From the NCBI RefSeq assembly GCF_022539315.1, contig NC_066317.1, positions 65,009,179 through 65,073,178 on the forward strand: DNA of 64,000 nucleotides. The letters run 5' to 3'. Both the position numbers and the translations under genes were made by a program. This stretch comes from Serinus canaria (lineage: Eukaryota; Chordata; Aves; Passeriformes; Fringillidae). Under the pieces are notes generated by a model. The model was not told the DNA's origin. It saw only the letters and a list, made by a program, of their open reading frames with translations, and did no database searches. Below are positions 59,163 to 64,000 of the stretch, one piece after another (position 1 is the first letter of the stretch; every line of letters begins with the position of its first letter).

Positions 59163-62000
59163 ATGGTGACAGGCACACTTTTTAGGTTATAAGCAAAGGT
59201 AGCCTCCTTTTTTTTTTCATTTTCTTTGAACTGGAGGAGACACTGCAAACTTCAGTGGTGGTCTCTTCTTTCCGAGCATCCAAGTCTTTCCTCATTGAGC
59301 TTGTGGGAAATCTGTTTGTCCATTCATCTGGAAGAGAAATATTTGAGGAAATCAGATTTTGGGGACTGGTCCTTGCATGTCTTTTCCCCTTCCATAATGA
59401 GCAGGTCTGCTCTGTTCAGGATATGCAGGATAATTATGCAGCTATCAAAGAGGAATTAGTTAAAACAATTTAGCCAGGCAACAGGTGAACAAAAGTGTCA
59501 TTAAATGTACAACTGAGGAAGTTTAGAATTTTAAAGTAACACCTTTCCTTTAGTGAAAATGTGAGTCTCTGCGAGGTAGGAAAACCTCAATAGTGTTTTC
59601 TCATATGCCAGCAAGAATAACAATAATTAATATATGGTTTGTTTTCTAATGGGAATAGGAATTATATAAAGCTTTGCATCTCTGTGCTGACCTGAGGGCT
59701 TGGACAGCTTCTGCTGATCCTTGGCAGGTCCTTGATTTTGCAGAAAAGCTGTGATGTGACTTCCTTCCAGGTGGGTGGGTGTCTGCTGAGTGTGCTCAAT
59801 GGGGCCAGCATGACCTGGGCCATGGCAGCTGCTGCTGCACATCCCTGCCCAGTGGCCCCAAACAGGCTCTTTGCCCCTACAGCTGATGGGTTTTGTGCTC
59901 TTACCTGACAGGTCCTTGTCATGATGAATGTCTCTAATCTTGACCCTTGCTTTCTGTCCAATCTGAACAGACATATTTTGCTCAGCTAGAGAAATATGGA
60001 GGATGGTGTTTTGTCTCCAGTTCCAGTGATAGCTCTGGTGGCACTCTTAATGCTGTTCTTGAGGGTCTAAACTTCTTCTCTGCCCTCTCTTCTCTCTCTT
60101 GTGAATATTTTAGATATACTTCCACTTATTTTTGTCCCAGATTTTCAGCTTTATGTCCTTTCCCTTTTCTAGGATGCTCTTTTTCACTGATCTGAAAACC
60201 CCTTTTTCTGCCTCTACTATTCTCTGTTGCTTCTTCAATCCCACAAGGACTCACTCACTTATCAGTTACTGGGTTGTCTCTGAAAAATCTTTCTTTCTCC
60301 AGAATTATCTTTGAAGCAAACTGGCTCTGAACTATCACTGACTTTTCCCAAGGGGCCAGGATATATCCTTGAATTTCAGTCTATTTATTTCTCTCTCTTT
60401 CAGTGACATTTTTTGTGGTAACATCTCCCAAAGCACAGATAATTTTTTCTAAACTGCCTTCCCTAATTGTTTTCAGATATAAATTATCCATCTTAAAACT
60501 CACAAGTCACTATTAATTGAAGGAACTTCTGGCATGTAAAATATCATGTTTAAATGCTGAGAGGAATCTGGCAGAACATTACTGCCCTACCTTTCCAAAT
60601 GTTGCAAGATATTCTTGGCTTATAGCATATTATATAACAGAGCCTTTAAACACAGATTATCTTTAGAAAGAGAGTCAGTGATTATTGTCAAACCACAGTG
60701 ATGAATTAGCTGAAGCTGATGAGATGCATTTGCAAAAGGAGCTGACCAAGAGTAGTGAGAAGCAGTCAGCCTGTTTGGGGATTAACAATGTTCCTAAAGA
60801 TAAGTAAACAATGCATGTGGTCCCTCATTTATTGTTCTCTTGGAATGAATTTTCTGACTTCAGAGAAACTCTATTTACATTATGGCTGTCTGCTTTTCAT
60901 AGGGCTAACTGAGGACTTCTGCCTGTCAGTATAGCAAAGCAATTGTCCCAAACTGGGGTCATGGCAAGATAAAATCAGCTTTCTATTGGAAGTCCTGCCA
61001 TACAAACAATTTCTGACTAGTGGAAGGAGTGTTGCTCATGTTTTTCTAGGACTCCTACTGGCATCAGAAGACCTGTCCTGGGAGCAAAGTTAGAGGAGCA
61101 GACTTTTTATGCCTTGGTTTGCTCATGTACTTTAAATAAACGCTGTCTCTGAGCAATAAGATTTTAGACTTCAAAACCATAAAGAATGTGTCTTGGATGA
61201 ACATTCTCATGCTCTTGTAGGGATTTTGTGCACCCTAATCAGACTTTAAAAAGTTGTTTCAAACCTGTTAATACTTTCCCCAGTTTCTTACTTTACTTAT
61301 CATTACAGTCTCATGATTTCTGGAAGGAGTAAAGTACAACCCACTTATCCTGTGAATATCTAATAATTCTACATTTTGTGAGTATTTAATCTTTAGATTA
61401 AATATGAGTCCAGACAAAACTCTCATTCCTGTTGGTGAAATTTTGCCCTATTTGTAACTAGCAGCTTGCCAAAGAATATGGTGGATTCTCAGTTGCTTAT
61501 AGTCTTTAAATCAGACTGAACGTCTTTCCAAGAAAGATGCCCTGAGTCAACCACAATTTATTGGAAATAATTTAGGAATTGCTGGGCAGCCTCCTCTGGG
61601 CTATGCTCTGCAGATGTCAGAGAAGGTGACTGCAAAGTTTCCATATAATTTTAAAATCTACAAATACATGGCTGATCTTTGAAATACCATGGTCTTAAAG
61701 AAGTTTTCCTTTTTTTCATCTGGGATGTTTTAAAATCTTTGATGTGCTAATGATCCAAGTTGTCTGGCTAGATGATAAATCTCAGATGAAAGAAGTAGAT
61801 GGTGAGTTAAAACTTCTTTCTCACCTCTGCCTGGGAGCTATGTCACATCTTAGTAACTTCCTTAATAAACAGCATGTGTTTTCAAGGGATTGGGCATGAT
61901 TTTAATTGCAGCTCGGTAGGAAACTGTTTTTCTATTTCATGAAAGCTCTCTTGATTTTTCAAAATGTTCTCCTCTCCACATGGCTAAATTGTACCTACTT
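59163..62000. other. Unique sequence, no confirmed gene
   Basis: On the minus strand a donor-like CAG|GTAAGA lies near 59904 and an acceptor-like CTGTTCAG near 59968. They bracket about 60 bp open as part of a frame reading IGQKARVKIRDIHHDKDLS. Nothing further supports an exon. The rest is unique A/T-rich DNA. Confidence 0.5.
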
Positions 62001-64000
62001 CACACCCCCTCCCAACATAAAGCTGAAGGTTTCAGGCTCTGGGATTATAATGCCATGTCCTTGTTCTGGGTCAAGAGGGCAGGAGACTTATATTTTGTCT
62101 TCTGAGATGTTCTGAAAGAGCTGGTCTGGGGACTATGAAGTCTTCGCTGGAAAAATCCATCTTCTTCTTGTTTTGAACAGAAGTTCAACCCTGGACCATG
62201 AAATTTTCCCTGGAGAAACTGGCCAGTGCTTTCTGGTGAAAATGTCACATCTGACAATTTGACATGTCTTGGCAGACACTTTTCTTCCCAAATATAAAAA
62301 TACATTATCAGAAAATTCATGCTAAATCCACTAGCAATGATCACAAATGAAGCTATGCTGGGATATAGAGATCACTGAAAGCCATGGTGCTTCAAGAATC
62401 TCAAAAGCTTTGTGGGCCACCAGAGATACCAGATCACAGGAACTCTGAAGGCCAAGATGAAAACACAACCAAATAGAATACAAATTGTGTCTTCTCCTTT
62501 AAGTGTTCACCAGTTTTTTAATGAGTATGTTTACATAGTTTGAAATAAGGATTTTCTGTCAATGCTAGCGTATACAAAGGAGGGAAAAAAGGGAAAAAGA
62601 ACAAACCTTTTTCTTCACAAAATCAGATTTATTAAGTGTAAACAAATTTCATTCCCAGTCTGTCTGAAGCTGGCAGTGCTAAATTTTACCTTTGCAGAAA
62701 GTATTTAATATAGTATGTGTAAATATTATGTTAAAGGATTCATGTCCTGTTTTAAACAGTGGCAAAAAAATTTCCTTTTAGCCTTTTGGTTTTCCACTAA
62801 TTTATTTCATATTAAACCAGAGCAGGCTAAAAAACTGCTGATCAGATCTTTACTGAGCTTTATTGTAATGTAGTTTAAGTGGATGCAGACGGCTGGTTTT
62901 TCTTTTTCTTTATTTCTTCTTTTTTTTCTTCCCTCCATGTCTGAAATATTATACAGCAGACTGAAGTTCTTGTGGCATTAACATGAGAGTCTCAAAATGG
63001 GCTGAAAAATAAATATTATAAAAATATGTCATCCAAATCAAATACTGTGTGAATAAGGGAAACTGGAGAGGTTACAATTGTGGTTCAAGGTTTAACATGC
63101 AAGGTACCTCAAAAGTTAGCTAAATACATTTCAGATGGATGTGAAATGCAGAGGAAATGTGTTAAGTGTCTTCTCTTGGTGAGATCTCGAGCGTGGCTCA
63201 CATAACAAGCTCGGAGGTCAAGTTCCCACATGGTAACATACGGGGTGATGGGAATGGGCTCAGATCCCTTCTTCCTTAATCAACAGCATCCCCCTGGTGA
63301 AAAGGCCTGACAGTGCCCCATGATCATCCTCATGCTCATCAGCAATCAAAACCCCAGTGGTGCACAGGAACAATACGTGGAGCCTTTGGGTTTCCTTACA
63401 CTAGGGCAAAAACTTTGGCTACTGACTGTTCATGGTGCTCAACTGTGTAATTGTCTTAATTGTGCTAAATTGCACTGTGTAATCCCTTAATAATTATGTG
63501 GCTTGGCAACAGTATTAAACGACAAAAGTGACATTCATGTAGACACAGCATTGCCTTGCAGAAGCATAAAAGTTGGAAAATGCAGGAGTCTGCACAGGTT
63601 AACCTTGAGGAGCCACCCTCACCAGTGCCCACTCTGCCAGCTGCAGGAGACTTTAGGACGGGGGGCCATCATAATATCACTGATTTGGCAAAAAAATCTT
63701 TATGGGGCAGCTTATGGGACAGCTCTAGCAAAATGCTGACTTTGAAATGTTCACTAAACAGTAAATGTTTGGGCAAACAATTCTCACCCCATGGTTCACC
63801 TCAAAGGGCTGATGGTGGTTATCAGAACTTGACTAAAGGCTTGGAGTATAACTGTGAAATTTTACCATGACCATCACAGAGCTGTTCCAATCCAATATTC
63901 CAGGACAGTTTCCATGAGCAGATTACTTTCAGGGTGCAGTTCTGGTTCTCCATTTGTCCACATTCCTTTGCCAGGGACACAGACCCCTGAAATGAGTCTC
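62001..64000. other. Unique sequence, no gene seen
   Basis: No interspersed repeat is recognised. At 63175-63260 a few CpG occur close together (TCTCGAGCG, AGCTCGGAGG, ATACGGGG), which is uncommon in this window. Two overlapping plus-strand frames (78 and 104 codons) at 63.5-63.9 kb have no recognisable domain. Confidence 0.55.

Overview
The window looks like non-coding nuclear DNA from a bird. The strongest evidence is eight LINE fragments of the CR1 type. Several end in the avian-style CR1 3' tail, with short repeats of the ATTCTRTG type, and one keeps part of the reverse-transcriptase frame. The sequence is A/T-rich and CpG-poor by eye. It carries long microsatellites, and open frames are short and interrupted. 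Nothing in it looks bacterial, viral or organellar. The bird group cannot be told from the sequence alone.

Layout. 1-11.5 kb: unique A/T-rich sequence with a (TGAA)n array, a CR1 3' tail near 4.6 kb and a clearer CR1 fragment at 6.6-6.9 kb. 11.5-15.9 kb: a CCTCT run, a long (AT)n/(TTTATA)n compound repeat, a CR1 piece at 12.9-13.1 kb, a TA/T-rich tract and a tandem 52-bp duplication. 16-25 kb: mostly unique, with a possible ancient SINE/LINE relic, a 27-bp duplication, a CR1 tail and a 16-base G run. 25.2-25.9 kb: a distinctive block with GATA and E-box motifs and a 219-codon chance-like open frame. 27-35 kb: the repeat-rich part, holding two CR1 3' ends, a second relic, a T-rich tract, a direct duplication of 399 bp (31053-31451 and 32263-32661), a 370-bp GGAAA purine array and the CR1 reverse-transcriptase fragment. 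35-45 kb: largely featureless. 45-47 kb: a second, older direct duplication of about 185 bp and another CR1 3' end. 47-64 kb: mostly unique, with two strong inverted repeats (49.2 kb and 51.7 kb) and a TAATTA cluster at 59.1 kb.

No protein-coding gene, rRNA, tRNA or known small RNA was recognised. The window is best read as a large intron or an intergenic stretch. A few places combine good splice signals with an open frame (3031-3261, 11593-11691, 17646-17867 on the minus strand, 32972-33054). They are listed as weak exon candidates, because signals of this quality also arise by chance in 64 kb. No gene system can be reconstructed, and I found no convincing novel biological system. The most checkable oddities are the 399-bp duplication with a 246-bp identical core, the 41-bp inverted repeat with a 3-base loop, the two-part purine array, and the phase-0 exon candidate on the minus strand.
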